A stretch of DNA of 58,542 nucleotides from an uncultured Schlesneria sp. (GTDB lineage: Bacteria; Planctomycetota; Planctomycetia; Planctomycetales; Planctomycetaceae): NCBI GenBank assembly GCA_903899985.1, contig CAIULL010000268.1, positions 1-58,542 on the forward strand, read 5' to 3'. Shown one piece after another: positions 46,620 through 55,738 of this stretch. Position numbers and translations under genes: made by a program. The notes beneath the pieces are model-generated. The model had not been told where the DNA came from and did not search any database. It was given only the letters and a program-made list of their open reading frames with translations. The first letter of the stretch is position 1. Each line of letters starts with the position of its first letter.

Positions 46620-46926
46620 ACAACGTTTACGACCACGATCAGATCATTCCTGGTGAAAACCCGGACGGTAAACTTGTATCGTAACAAGTTTTTATCGCAC
46701 GGCTGAAACGATCGGCGAAATCATCGGGAACAGAGATTCTGCAAAATTTATAACAACATGACATTCCTGTTGAATATCGCCTCGGTTCACCGTTGTAATG
46801 ATTCTTAAATTCCGTCTAACGTTGATAAAGCTTTTCGTCCCCCAATTCTCATCGGCCACCAATCCAAAAGATTACTGGTGCGAATTCCCTTTGTTGAACG
46901 GTTCCGTTAATCAGAGTACGACAATC
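46620..46926. other. Divergent intergenic region of copper ATPase and ExbB-like gene
   Basis: Shared upstream DNA of two divergent genes. Apart from the dyad at 46670-46691 nothing definite was seen; the frame upstream of 46927 is open but has no protein-like composition. Confidence 0.4.
46670..46691. promoter_or_regulatory. AAACTTGT dyad upstream of the copper ATPase
   Basis: AAACTTGT (46670-46677) and ACAAGTTT (46684-46691) are perfect inverted copies six bases apart, 50-75 bases upstream of the ATPase start. This size and place suit a repressor or MerR-type activator of copper genes, but no regulator gene is near. Confidence 0.4.
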
Positions 46927-47430
46927 ATGATGATGACCACGCCTGCGGTTCTTGCACAAGCAATTCCACCCAACACGACACAGCTTGGTGTGATTCTTAA
47001 TTCGCTGAACTCTATTTCCGGAGTCTTGATGCTGCTGTCTGCAGCGTTGATCTTTTTCGGAGTTTGTTATTCACTGGCGACACATCGTCGTCTTGTGGCT
47101 TATCTCATGCTGTTGCCGCTTCCAGTGATTATCAGCGTTTCTGGCTGGATTTTTGGAACAATCAATTCGTTACGCGTGGTTGCAGCGTCGCCAGATCTTC
47201 ACCTTTCCAATCAAGACATCGCTGGGGGGCTTGCGACGTCTTTGACGAGCCTTTATGTGGCAATTCTGGCGACCTCGCCGAGCTACTTTTTACTGGCGTA
47301 CGGCCTGCTGTCGCGGACATTGAATCTGCCAGCAGATTACGGAACAAACGCAACGAATCCGGCAAAATCTCTTGTAGAACCACGACAGCCTGTGACGGTC
47401 ACGGCAGGGACGTTGCCGGCGACGACGTAA
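46927..47430 (+). CDS. ExbB/MotA-like small membrane protein
   Basis: A 167-residue protein with three to four membrane helices (SGVLMLLSAALIFFGVCYSL, LVAYLMLLPLPVIISVSGW, AGGLATSLTSLYVAILATSPSYFLLAYGLL). The stretch GTINSL ... QDIAGGLATSLTSLYVAILATSP lines up with the second and third helices of the MotA/TolQ/ExbB family (GTVxGM ... IxxALxTTxxGLxxAIP). The cytoplasmic loop domain of ExbB is missing and no ExbD gene is near. I give the resemblance at moderate confidence. Of three adjoining ATG codons, 46927 is the first. Confidence 0.55.
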   Translation: MMMTTPAVLAQAIPPNTTQLGVILNSLNSISGVLMLLSAALIFFGVCYSLATHRRLVAYLMLLPLPVIISVSGWIFGTINSLRVVAASPDLHLSNQDIAGGLATSLTSLYVAILATSPSYFLLAYGLLSRTLNLPADYGTNATNPAKSLVEPRQPVTVTAGTLPATT

Positions 47431-47469
47431 GCTCCAACTTGGAACCGAGCGTCCGCCGTGCATTCTTAC

Positions 47470-47610
47470 CGTAGCGACGGCTTTCAGCCGCTTCCGGGAA
47501 AAAAACTGAAGTACGGTAAAATCGCTCAATACCGAAATGATCACAACCGTCTAGCAGAAGTTCGCAATTGCTCGGCGATCAAACTTCGGCGTCTAGAAGC
47601 CGCCGCTACG
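47470..47610. repeat. 141-bp element with imperfect terminal inverted repeats
   Basis: CGTAGCGACGGCTT at the left end and the inverse of CGTAGCGGCGGCTT at the right end differ at one base over 14. Similarity extends further at lower identity. It sits between two convergent genes and resembles a short non-autonomous palindromic repeat. Confidence 0.55.
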
Positions 47611-47632
47611 TGAAAACCAACCCTGAAAACAG

Positions 47633-47658
47633 ACTGGCGTGCGACGGCGCACGCCAGT
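47633..47658. terminator. Terminator hairpin
   Basis: ACTGGCGTGCG (47633-47643) and CGCACGCCAGT (47648-47658) form a perfect 11-bp stem with loop ACGG. On the minus strand TCTGTTTT follows. It is placed to end the peroxidase gene and perhaps the convergent gene too. Confidence 0.8.
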
Positions 47659-47695
47659 GGTTTACAAATCAAAATCATCGTCGACAAACAACTGA

Positions 47696-48931
47696 TTACT
47701 TTGGCAACCGATCGGTTCGGACCTTAGGCAGTTCTCCCTGCAAGGCCTTCATGTATGAGACAAGATCTTCCTTCTCCTGAGCGGTCAGATTCAGCTTCTT
47801 CATTTTGTCGCTGAGGTATGGATTCGGATGACCACCTTTGTCGTACCATTCCACGACTTCTTCCAAGGTCTTCAAACTTCCGTCATGCATGTACGGGCCG
47901 GTTTGTGAAATGTTTCGAACGGTTGGCGTCTTGAAGGCCCCCTTGTCTTTTTCAATCTTCGTCTGATCGTATCGGCCCAGGTCAGGCTTCGGCTTGTCCA
48001 TACCGATGCCGATGTTGTGATACTTTTCATCGGTGAAGTTAGCGCCGGCATGGCACGCCGTGCAGTTGGCCTTCCCGAAGAACAAATCACGGCCTCGAAT
48101 CGCGGAAGCGGTAATCGGATGAGCGTCGCTCGCTCGCTTCAGACTCCAATACTGGTTGTACGATTCAAGATCGTCTTTTTTGAATGCGTCGAGATCCTTC
48201 AGTTCATCACGGAAGTTTTTCACGAAGTTCGCGTATGGTTCGTAGTAGTCAGCTGGTGAAGCTCCTGTGACGAGAGCTCGTTCGAATGTCGCGATTGCCT
48301 GGGCAACCGTATCAATCGTGATTCCCTTGCCGGGAAAAATCGATTCGAACTGCAGGCGGTATCCTTCAATCCCCTTCAATGTTTTGACGGCCGCGTCATG
48401 GGTATTGCCCATTTCGATTGGATTGGCGATCGGTCCCTTGGCTTGATCTTCCAGTGTCCCGGCTCGTCCGTCCCAGAACTGGATGGAGCTGAGAATGCGG
48501 TTAAACGCGACTGGTGAATTCCGTCCCCCCTTTTGACCGCCGACGCCAACGCCGAAAGTGGTGTTACGTCCGTATCCATCTTCAGGGTGATGGCAGCTGG
48601 CACAGCTGATCGTGTTGTCGGACGAAAGACGCGTATCAAAGAACAATTGACGGCCGAGTTCGATTTTGGCCCTGGTCATTGGATTGTCTGCAGGGATCGA
48701 AATGTTGTTTGCCCCCAAAGCCAGGCCAACGGGAAGTACAACCTCGAGTGGACGATTGTTTGGCTTTTTGTCCAGCCACGTCTTGATCTCATCAATTGTC
48801 AGATCGCCTTTGCCAGGTATGCCGTTCGTCAGTGCGGGCGTTCCCAACACGACAGCGGGACGCCCCTTTTGCTGAGCGTTCAATGCCCCGACCGAAGCGA
48901 ACACGACCAATAACCACGCTGCGTATTTCAT
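47696..48931 (-). CDS. Di-haem cytochrome c peroxidase family protein
   Basis: A 411-residue exported protein (signal MKYAAWLLVVFASVGALNAQ). It has two c-type haem sites: SCASCHHPEDGYGRN in the first half and NCTACHAGANFTDEKYHNIG in the second, the layout of bacterial CCP/MauG proteins. GPIANPIEMGNT and FKTPTVRNISQTGPYMHDGSLKTLEEVVEWYDKGG are standard conserved blocks. It reduces hydrogen peroxide with electrons from small cytochromes or carries out related oxidations. The start is supported by AAGGA upstream. It stands alone on the minus strand with a hairpin (47633-47658) just past its end. Confidence 0.93.
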   Translation of the reverse strand: MKYAAWLLVVFASVGALNAQQKGRPAVVLGTPALTNGIPGKGDLTIDEIKTWLDKKPNNRPLEVVLPVGLALGANNISIPADNPMTRAKIELGRQLFFDTRLSSDNTISCASCHHPEDGYGRNTTFGVGVGGQKGGRNSPVAFNRILSSIQFWDGRAGTLEDQAKGPIANPIEMGNTHDAAVKTLKGIEGYRLQFESIFPGKGITIDTVAQAIATFERALVTGASPADYYEPYANFVKNFRDELKDLDAFKKDDLESYNQYWSLKRASDAHPITASAIRGRDLFFGKANCTACHAGANFTDEKYHNIGIGMDKPKPDLGRYDQTKIEKDKGAFKTPTVRNISQTGPYMHDGSLKTLEEVVEWYDKGGHPNPYLSDKMKKLNLTAQEKEDLVSYMKALQGELPKVRTDRLPK

Positions 48932-49220
48932 TTCTGAAATTCCTTGTTTTCCCTGAATCTCACTTACGAAACGACTTCTTCACGATATTGCCGATTGCGA
49001 CCAATGCCGCACAGGCGTCAGATGATTGCTGCGATGTTTGAGACCGCATCACACTAGCGGGTCAACGACTTCGCAGTCGGGGATTGTAGGAGCAACTCTT
49101 TCAAAGACCAACCGAGTGAGGCAAGGTCCTGAATTCGTAACCTTCATAAAATCTTAGCAATTCAACGTCAGTTTACGGGACCTTGATTGGATTCTGTATC
49201 ACCTTGATCCTCAAATTAAA

Positions 49221-49979
49221 TCACGCCGAGTCCCGGTATTCCTTCGTTTGGAAAAGCAAAAACGCGGCGAGTAGGCATCCACCCGCAATCCCTGCCAGCG
49301 TCCAATAGGCCTGGGCCTCCGGAATCCCCTCAAATCCGCGCGGCGTTTTCAATCCCTCGGCGGCTCCCAGCCCGTAAATCAACGATCGACCGTAATAGTT
49401 GATGGCGAGGCGTTTGATACTACCCGGCAGATTGCCGACGAAAAGTTCGATAAACAAGGCGTAAACCAAAGCCAACATCGTTGGATGCCGAAAAACGACT
49501 GCGAACAGATGAAACAGCGACACGTAGGCGACGGTCATTCCCAGCATTGCTGGCCAGTAAATCAGCAATGCTTTTAACCCGATAGACCCGACAAGCAGGC
49601 AGTAAACCGCGAAACTTGTCAGCACGATTCCACAACTCAGCGGAAGCGATGCAAGGATTTTGGCGAGAAGGACCTGCCAGCGGGGAATGGGACGAGTGAG
49701 GAGAAAAACCAGCGTCTGCTCCTCTCGCTCGGCCCCGAGTGCCGTTGTCCCAAACCCGAGGGAGCAGATAGGGATCAGAAACGATGAAAAGACAAACACC
49801 AGGAACGTGCCGAATGCATCGAACGCTTTTTCCGGAGGTGTCAGTTTGCCAAAACCACGCCGCAGGATGAATAGCAAGCATCCAACGACGGGAAGCAGTA
49901 CCATCATCGTATTGATCGACCAGAAAAGTCGTAAGAAAGAAAATTGCAGCAGGGTTTTGAAAGCGCGCAGAGAATTCAC
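49221..49979 (-). CDS. ABC-2 type transporter permease
   Basis: A 252-residue membrane protein with about six helices, typical of the NosY/ABC-2 group: FLRLFWSINTMMVLLPVVGCLLF, the large loop RRGFGKLTPPEKAFDAFG, and EEQTLVFLLTRPIPRWQVLLAKILASLPL, a conserved cytoplasmic loop. It partners with the ATPase gene that overlaps it by four bases (GTGA). The cargo is unknown. Confidence 0.88.
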   Translation of the reverse strand: MNSLRAFKTLLQFSFLRLFWSINTMMVLLPVVGCLLFILRRGFGKLTPPEKAFDAFGTFLVFVFSSFLIPICSLGFGTTALGAEREEQTLVFLLTRPIPRWQVLLAKILASLPLSCGIVLTSFAVYCLLVGSIGLKALLIYWPAMLGMTVAYVSLFHLFAVVFRHPTMLALVYALFIELFVGNLPGSIKRLAINYYGRSLIYGLGAAEGLKTPRGFEGIPEAQAYWTLAGIAGGCLLAAFLLFQTKEYRDSA

Positions 49980-50932
49980 GATGAATGTTTCCCCTGCTGA
50001 AGGTAATCAAAAACGGCTTCGGCCCCTTCATCAAGGCTCTGCATCTGACGAATCGTCTGGCTGCCATTCACCACAAGATCCTGAATGCGAGCGTAAAAAT
50101 CGGCCGAGTTTTTCGTGCGAACCCGCAAGCGGCTTTCCTGGATATCGCAACCGAGCACCTGGCCGAATGTCATAAGCTCTGCGGCGAGCGAACGGGGATC
50201 ATCGGAGATAATTTCAATCACAAGCGGACGATCGTCGAGCAATCGGCGAATTTCTGCGAGACTGCCAGACGCAATCAATCGAGAACGTCCAAGCACGAGA
50301 ATCTGGTCGGCAAGCGTTTCAATGTCGTGCAAAATATGGCTGGAAACGAGAATACTCTTCCCTTTCTCGGCGAGTCTGAAAAGCAGGTCATTGATTTCCT
50401 GACGGCCACCAGGATCGATGCCTGTCAAGGGTTCGTCGAGCAGCAACACCTGCGGATCGTGAACGAGCGCCTGAGCGAGCTTGAAGCGTTGTCGCATGCC
50501 GTGACTGCAACCTGCGATCTTTCTTTGTGCCCGGTCGGTCATTCCGACTTCTTTGAGAACCGCCTCAGTCCGATCACGGACCTCGTCATCAGGAAAGCCA
50601 TGCAAGGCACACATCGTCCGAACGAACTCTTCCCCCGTCATTTCCTCGTAAAGGTTGGGGACATCGGGACAGTAGCCGAACAGTCGTTTGGCTGCAGTTG
50701 ACGTTGTTTTCAGCCGGCCGATCCGAACCTCTCCCTGCGTCGGTCGCAATTGGCCGCTGGCCAGTTTCAGGAGTGTCGATTTTCCTGCTCCATTGGAGCC
50801 GAGAAGGCCAGTAATGCCTGGTCCAATCCGACACGTAAGATCGTTCAGCCCGATAACGGCTCCGTAGAATTTGGTAACCCGTGTAAAAGTCAAATCAAAT
50901 TCAGTACTGGAAGAAGTTACCAAGTCAATCAC
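49976..50932 (-). CDS. ABC transporter ATP-binding protein
   Basis: A 318-residue ATPase. Walker A is GSNGAGKST (residues 45-53). The ABC signature region is SHGMRQRFKLAQALVHDPQ, followed directly by Walker B, LLLDEPLTGID. The nucleotide-binding domain is followed by a C-terminal extension (RPLVIEIISDDPRSLAAELM) common in NatA/CcmA-type exporters. It is read divergently from a second ABC exporter 237 bases away. The GTG start is inferred, and the ATPase ends inside the permease start. Confidence 0.93.
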   Translation of the reverse strand: MIDLVTSSSTEFDLTFTRVTKFYGAVIGLNDLTCRIGPGITGLLGSNGAGKSTLLKLASGQLRPTQGEVRIGRLKTTSTAAKRLFGYCPDVPNLYEEMTGEEFVRTMCALHGFPDDEVRDRTEAVLKEVGMTDRAQRKIAGCSHGMRQRFKLAQALVHDPQVLLLDEPLTGIDPGGRQEINDLLFRLAEKGKSILVSSHILHDIETLADQILVLGRSRLIASGSLAEIRRLLDDRPLVIEIISDDPRSLAAELMTFGQVLGCDIQESRLRVRTKNSADFYARIQDLVVNGSQTIRQMQSLDEGAEAVFDYLQQGKHSS

Positions 50933-51168
50933 TTCATCAATTCAAGGGCGAGGCAGAATGAACGTCTCTATCCGAGATGTTAGCAGTGACAGCTTGCGAG
51001 TTTCCACCGAAACCGGTTCGAACCAACCCCGTCTGAACCGGGATCGTCTTTCGTAGAGATTGAGATTTGCCCCGTTCTCGTCGTGGGGAGTCGTAGCAAC
51101 TGCGAACGGTGCCAATTACCATATGCTCGTGTCATGGGAACCACGCGTCACGGAAAGAGTTGTCGCTC

Positions 51169-52110
51169 GTGCTGTTGGATCTTCAAAAATTATCACGGAA
51201 TTTCGGTTCGGTGCAGGCGCTCCGTGATGTGACATTACGGCTCGAGACTGGCACGATCGGGCTGGTCGGTAATAACGGAGCTGGAAAATCGACGCTGCTG
51301 AAAATCCTGCTGGGGCTTTTACCTCCTTCATCGGGAACTGGCACAATTCTGGGGTGTGACATTCGGCAAACCGGCCTGCAATTGCGCGGGCGAATTGGAT
51401 ATATGCCTGAGGCTGCAGCGACAGTTCCGTTGCTTAAAGGGGGCGAATACGTTGCTTTATCAGGTGATTTGTACGGAATGCCGTTCCGCGACGCTCGACG
51501 TCGAGCTCACGAAGTCTTGAACTACTGCGGTCTTGGCGAATTGCGGTATCGGCGATTGGACGAGTATTCCGCCGGTAACCTCCAACGGCTGAAACTGGCT
51601 GCGGCACTCGTTCATGATCCTGAACTTTTATTGTTAGATGAACCAACAAACGGACTCGATCCCGCAGGTCGAATGTCGATGTTGCATCTGCTGGAAGATT
51701 TGATCGCGGAAACGGGCAAAAGCCTGATCTTGTGCACTCATCTTTTGAAAGACGTCGAACGATTGTGCAAACAAGTGGTCGTACTGCATCAGGGGACGAT
51801 CGCTAAATCAGGACCGATTGAAGAAATGACACGTGCGGCCGAGAACCGTTATGAGGTTCATTGGCGCGACGTGAGTTCAGATTTTCTGCCCAGGTTTCGC
51901 GGTTCCGGTGGCCAGGTTTTGCATCAGGAAGAACCATCGGAAGCGCTCGTCGCCTTGCCAGAAAATTGGCAGCCGAAGCAATTATTCGAGCTGGCAGCAC
52001 AATGCGGGACGGTGATTACCCGCCTACGTGAAGATGACGAAGATCTCGAACGGCTATTCATGCGGCTCACCGCTAAAGAAACAAAGGGGACACAAGAATT
52101 GACGGCGTAG
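51169..52110 (+). CDS. ABC transporter ATP-binding protein
   Basis: A 313-residue ATPase with Walker A GNNGAGKST (about residues 33-41), YSAGNLQRLKLAAALVHDPE (signature) and LLLDEPTNGLDPAGR (Walker B and D-loop). A C-terminal domain follows (NRYEVHWRDVSSDF). The frame opens at a GTG at 51109, but the first 20 residues look unlike the family. The GTG at 51169, with GGAAAGAG about nine bases upstream, gives the expected start LLDLQKLSRNFGS. It is followed by its permease after 38 bases. Confidence 0.92.
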   Translation: MLLDLQKLSRNFGSVQALRDVTLRLETGTIGLVGNNGAGKSTLLKILLGLLPPSSGTGTILGCDIRQTGLQLRGRIGYMPEAAATVPLLKGGEYVALSGDLYGMPFRDARRRAHEVLNYCGLGELRYRRLDEYSAGNLQRLKLAAALVHDPELLLLDEPTNGLDPAGRMSMLHLLEDLIAETGKSLILCTHLLKDVERLCKQVVVLHQGTIAKSGPIEEMTRAAENRYEVHWRDVSSDFLPRFRGSGGQVLHQEEPSEALVALPENWQPKQLFELAAQCGTVITRLREDDEDLERLFMRLTAKETKGTQELTA

Positions 52111-52148
52111 GGATCGACATTGCGAATTACCACGGCTGGCAAGGAAAA

Positions 52149-52997
52149 TTGCGCGCACCCGTTCGCGGCGTGATCTCCATCGCGCGCGTGGCTTTGATCC
52201 AGGTTCTGCGGCGTAAGACCTACTGGGTGCTGTTGGGAATGGGATTGGCACAGTTCATTATGTTCTGGTCGGTGATCTACGCGGTGACCCAGTTGCAGCT
52301 GCCAGAGCCAATGAAACAAAACATTCTACGGGAGTTTGGTTTCAGTGCGCAAATGGATGAGCAGCGTGACAATGGCTATATGGTTTTCATGGAACGCCAA
52401 AGTGTCGTTGTGATGATCCTGTTGGCGTTTTCAGGAAGCCTTCTGGTCGGCTCCGATTTCCGTCAGCGGACGCTGCCGTTCTATTTGTCGCGACGAATCG
52501 GCAAGCGGCATTACGTTGCTGGAAAGCTGCTGGCCGTCAGCAGCCTGATCCTGTTTCTGACCGTGCTCCCCGCTTTGGCCCTTTTTGTTGAGTACGGTGC
52601 GTTTACCTCCGGCTGGTCCTATTGGAAAGAAAACTGGCGAATACCAGTGGCTGTGTTGGCCTATGGTGGCGTGTTATGTCTTGTCAACAGCGTCTGGCTC
52701 GTCAGCTTGTCTGCCTATCTTCAGCGGGCTGCCCCGATTGCGATTACCTGGTCAAGTCTGTTAATCATGCCGGGCCGTCTGGGCGAATATCTCTGGAAAG
52801 CAAGCGACAACGAGTACTGGCGGCTGCTTGATCCCTGGCGTGACATGCGATTAATCGGCCAATTATTTTTCGGAAAGTTTCGCAAGGATTTCGATCGAGG
52901 CCTCGCATGGTGGGCGCTCGCATTAATCGCGACCATCACCATCGTGGCATTTGTCGCACTTGTGCGCCGAGTCCGTGCCGTAGACGTCGTCGAATAA
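52149..52997 (+). CDS. ABC-2 type transporter permease
   Basis: A 282-residue membrane protein with about six helices (TYWVLLGMGLAQFIMFWSVIYA, VVVMILLAFSGSLLVGSDF, LAVSSLILFLTVLPALALF, WWALALIATITIVAFVALV). DFRQRTLPFYLSRRIGKRHYVAGKLLA is the cytoplasmic loop usual in such permeases. The start is TTG and uncertain; a GTG eight codons later is possible. It pairs with the ATPase gene before it. The overall exporter resembles the divergent one but its cargo is unknown. Confidence 0.87.
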   Translation: MRAPVRGVISIARVALIQVLRRKTYWVLLGMGLAQFIMFWSVIYAVTQLQLPEPMKQNILREFGFSAQMDEQRDNGYMVFMERQSVVVMILLAFSGSLLVGSDFRQRTLPFYLSRRIGKRHYVAGKLLAVSSLILFLTVLPALALFVEYGAFTSGWSYWKENWRIPVAVLAYGGVLCLVNSVWLVSLSAYLQRAAPIAITWSSLLIMPGRLGEYLWKASDNEYWRLLDPWRDMRLIGQLFFGKFRKDFDRGLAWWALALIATITIVAFVALVRRVRAVDVVE

Positions 52998-53027
52998 CTT
53001 TTGAAAAGCCCGCGAAGTGCGACGATG

Positions 53028-53402
53028 TTAATTCTTGCTGACAGTGACAACTGTCGGTGGCTGCCACCACCGCGTTGTTGCGTATTTCTCAGTATTGTTG
53101 CCGTCATTGTCGTGATAAATGATGTGCTTCCCTGCGGGAATATGGGCTTTCCAGCGTCCATCCACATCGACTGAAACAGGTTGATCGCAGCGAATGCGGA
53201 TGGACCATGCCTTGCCGACCCAGAAGAGATCAGGCATGACTTCACCGGCAACATCGGCATTGGCGTCATCGGCAATCACGATATGAATTGGCGTTCTCTG
53301 AAGATGTCTGACTTTTAACTCCGCAAAGGCAGCAATCACAAACGCCGCGATGACGGTCGTGATTTTCACGATGCTTATTCGAGTCTGGAAAAACTTGAAC
53401 AT
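53028..53402 (-). CDS. Unknown membrane-anchored protein
   Basis: A 124-residue protein with one N-terminal helix (VKITTVIAAFVIAAFAEL) that anchors it or acts as a signal. The rest looks like a small beta-sandwich (WSIRIRCDQPVSVDVDGRWKAHIPAGKHIIYHDND). No family was recognised. The ATG at 53402 is preferred over 53429 as it starts just before the helix. It precedes the stop of the permease on the opposite strand. Confidence 0.55.
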   Translation of the reverse strand: MFKFFQTRISIVKITTVIAAFVIAAFAELKVRHLQRTPIHIVIADDANADVAGEVMPDLFWVGKAWSIRIRCDQPVSVDVDGRWKAHIPAGKHIIYHDNDGNNTEKYATTRWWQPPTVVTVSKN

Positions 53403-53459
53403 GGTTCTGCTTCGCGGACTGAGCGCCATTTGACGCCATAAATCGCTTTCCCTTGATGT

Positions 53460-54170
53460 TCACTTAATATCCGGCTTGATCTTCCCTTTTGCTGAAGCGA
53501 ATACAGCGTCAAACATCGGTTCTGTCAGACGCCCGGTAAAAGTGTTTCGCGGGCTCGGATGAAAGCAGCCGATCAGACAGCGCCGATGATCATCGAGTGG
53601 CACCTCTTTGCCGTGCCCAAATTTCGGTCGTGGTCCAACTGGCTTCAGCCAATCGGCAGTGAATGCATGATCAACGACCGCCTGCCATGCGGTCTGACCC
53701 AGCGCGATAATGACTTGTACGGGAAGCAACCGAAACGTTTGTTCGAACCATTCAGAGCAATTCGCGATTTCTTCTCGAGTCGGTTTATTCGCAGGCGGAG
53801 CACAATGGCACGGGTTCGTAATGGCACAATCGTGCAGGCGCAGGCCATCATCGGCGGAGACCGATGTTGGTTGATTTGCGAAGCCGGCTTTGTGCAACGC
53901 TCGATAAAGCCAGTCGCCACTTCGGTCGCCAGTAAAAACACGTCCGGTCCGGTTTCCTCCGTGCGCAGCAGGTGCCAGACCAACGATTAACACTCTTGCG
54001 GCAGGATCGCCAAAGTTAGGGACGGGCAAGCCCCAATAATCCCATTCGCGATACGCCGCTCGCTTCTCAATGGCCACCGACTGACAATAAGTGCGTAAGC
54101 GAGGGCAGCGCTCGCAACTCACGATCTGGTGATTAAGTCGGTTCCAAGCAGCGAGGTTCGTTTTTGCCAT
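53460..54170 (-). CDS. Uracil-DNA glycosylase, family 5 (UDGb-like)
   Basis: A 236-residue DNA repair enzyme. [24 protein letters not shown] is the type 5 motif, with Ala-His in place of the Asp of family 1. [13 protein letters not shown] is the second motif that contacts [14 protein letters not shown] and CAITNPCHC supply the four cysteines for the iron-sulfur cluster usual in families 4 and 5. It removes uracil and deaminated purines. It lies beyond gatA on the same strand. Confidence 0.93.
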   Translation of the reverse strand: MAKTNLAAWNRLNHQIVSCERCPRLRTYCQSVAIEKRAAYREWDYWGLPVPNFGDPAARVLIVGLAPAAHGGNRTGRVFTGDRSGDWLYRALHKAGFANQPTSVSADDGLRLHDCAITNPCHCAPPANKPTREEIANCSEWFEQTFRLLPVQVIIALGQTAWQAVVDHAFTADWLKPVGPRPKFGHGKEVPLDDHRRCLIGCFHPSPRNTFTGRLTEPMFDAVFASAKGKIKPDIK

Positions 54171-54258
54171 GGTGTGTGATAAGAATCAAAAGCGCATGAG
54201 ACTCAGAATTCTTACTGCTCTTAGTCTGATCTAATTTCGACTTTCCCAAATCGACTCT

Positions 54259-55722
54259 CTAGCCCAAAGGGCTCGGCTCGCGTCGATGCCAGTCGGTTTC
54301 TCGTTCGTACATTCTTGCGGCGCGAAACAACCGCTCTTCCTCAAAAGGAGCCGCCAGAAGTTGCAATCCGATTGGCAGATTCGACGTGGTGAATCCACCG
54401 GGGATCGAGATTCCCGGTATTCCTGCCAGGTTTGCGCTGATCGTGTAAATATCCGAGAGATACATCGCCAGCGGATCGCTGGTTTTTTCACCGATCTTGA
54501 ATGCTGGGGTGGGAGTCACAGGGCCAGCGATCACGTCGACCTTTTCGAACGCCGCGTCGAAATCACTTCGAATCAGCCGCCGAACTTGCAAGGCCTTCGA
54601 ATAGTATTTGTCCGCGTATCCTGCCGACAACGAGAAGACGCCAAGCATGATCCGTCGCTTCACTTCATCACCGAATCCTTCGGCTCGGCTGGCTTCGTAC
54701 ATTTCGACGAGACTATTGCCGAATTCCTCTGCACGGTGTCCATAATGAACGCCGTCGTACCGAGCGAGGTTACTCGACGCCTCGGATGTGGCGACGAGGT
54801 AATACGTGGCGATCGCATATTTGGAGTGCGGTAGATGAACATCCTTGATTTCAGCTCCGAGTGATCGATAGACGGAAATTGCGTCTCGAACCGCACGCTC
54901 GACTTCGGAATCAAGGCCCTCAGCAAAATGCTCAAAAGGAACCCCGATTCGTAGTCCGGCCAACGGTTGATCAAACGACTGACTGAAGGGAGGAACGGGC
55001 TGCCGTACACATGTCGAGTCTCGAGGATCGTGTCCCGAGATGGCTTCAAGCAAAGTTGCCGCTCCCTGAACATCGGTCGCGAACGGACCAATTTGATCAA
55101 GTGAACTGGCGTAGGCCACAAGTCCATATCGTGAAACACGACCGTAGGTTGGCTTCATACCAACGATGCCGCACAGCCCGGCAGGCTGACGAATGGAGCC
55201 GCCAGTGTCACTTCCAAGCGAAAGTGGCGACATTCGAGCGGCAACCGCAGCCGCCGAACCGCTGCTCGACCCCCCCGGAATACGTTCGATGTCCCAGGGA
55301 TTTCGAGTCGGCCCGTACGCCGAATTCTCGCCCGATGAACCCATGGCGAACTCGTCCATGTTTGTTTTGCCGATTAAGACAGCATCCGCCTGTCTCAATT
55401 TTGTAATGGCGTGTGCATCGTACGGCGGAACGTAGTTCTTCAGCATTCGGCTGCCGCACGTGGTCGGCTGGCCTTTCATACAAAGGACGTCCTTAATGGC
55501 AACGGGAATCCCGGCCAGTAGTCCGACTGGTTCTCCATTAGCCCGTTTCCGGTCAACCGCTTCTGCCTGTCGAACGGCATCGTTCTGGTCGACATGCAAG
55601 AACGCGTTGATGGAAGGATCATTCTTGCGGATCGTATCCAGGCAAGCGGCAGTCACTTCAACGCTGCTAACCTCTTTCGAGTTCAATCGACCGAGCAGTT
55701 CCGCGAATGTCAAAGTCGTCAA
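54259..55722 (-). CDS. gatA: Aspartyl/glutamyl-tRNA amidotransferase subunit A
   Basis: A 487-residue amidase-signature protein. The Lys-Ser-Ser triad is in GIPVAIKDVLCMKG (Lys), GSSSGSAAAVAARM and LGSDTGGSIRQPAGLCG (cis-Ser and nucleophile Ser). With GatB and GatC it converts Glu-tRNA(Gln) and Asp-tRNA(Asn) into the amide forms, needed where GlnRS or AsnRS is absent. GatB and GatC are not in the window. The start is set to the TTG at 55722 because AGAGGG lies eight bases upstream. An earlier TTG at 55767 would lie inside a palindromic element. That element (55739-55835) ends three bases before the ribosome site. Confidence 0.94.
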   Translation of the reverse strand: MTTLTFAELLGRLNSKEVSSVEVTAACLDTIRKNDPSINAFLHVDQNDAVRQAEAVDRKRANGEPVGLLAGIPVAIKDVLCMKGQPTTCGSRMLKNYVPPYDAHAITKLRQADAVLIGKTNMDEFAMGSSGENSAYGPTRNPWDIERIPGGSSSGSAAAVAARMSPLSLGSDTGGSIRQPAGLCGIVGMKPTYGRVSRYGLVAYASSLDQIGPFATDVQGAATLLEAISGHDPRDSTCVRQPVPPFSQSFDQPLAGLRIGVPFEHFAEGLDSEVERAVRDAISVYRSLGAEIKDVHLPHSKYAIATYYLVATSEASSNLARYDGVHYGHRAEEFGNSLVEMYEASRAEGFGDEVKRRIMLGVFSLSAGYADKYYSKALQVRRLIRSDFDAAFEKVDVIAGPVTPTPAFKIGEKTSDPLAMYLSDIYTISANLAGIPGISIPGGFTTSNLPIGLQLLAAPFEEERLFRAARMYERETDWHRREPSPLG

Positions 55723-55738
55723 GGAAGTGTCCCTCTTG

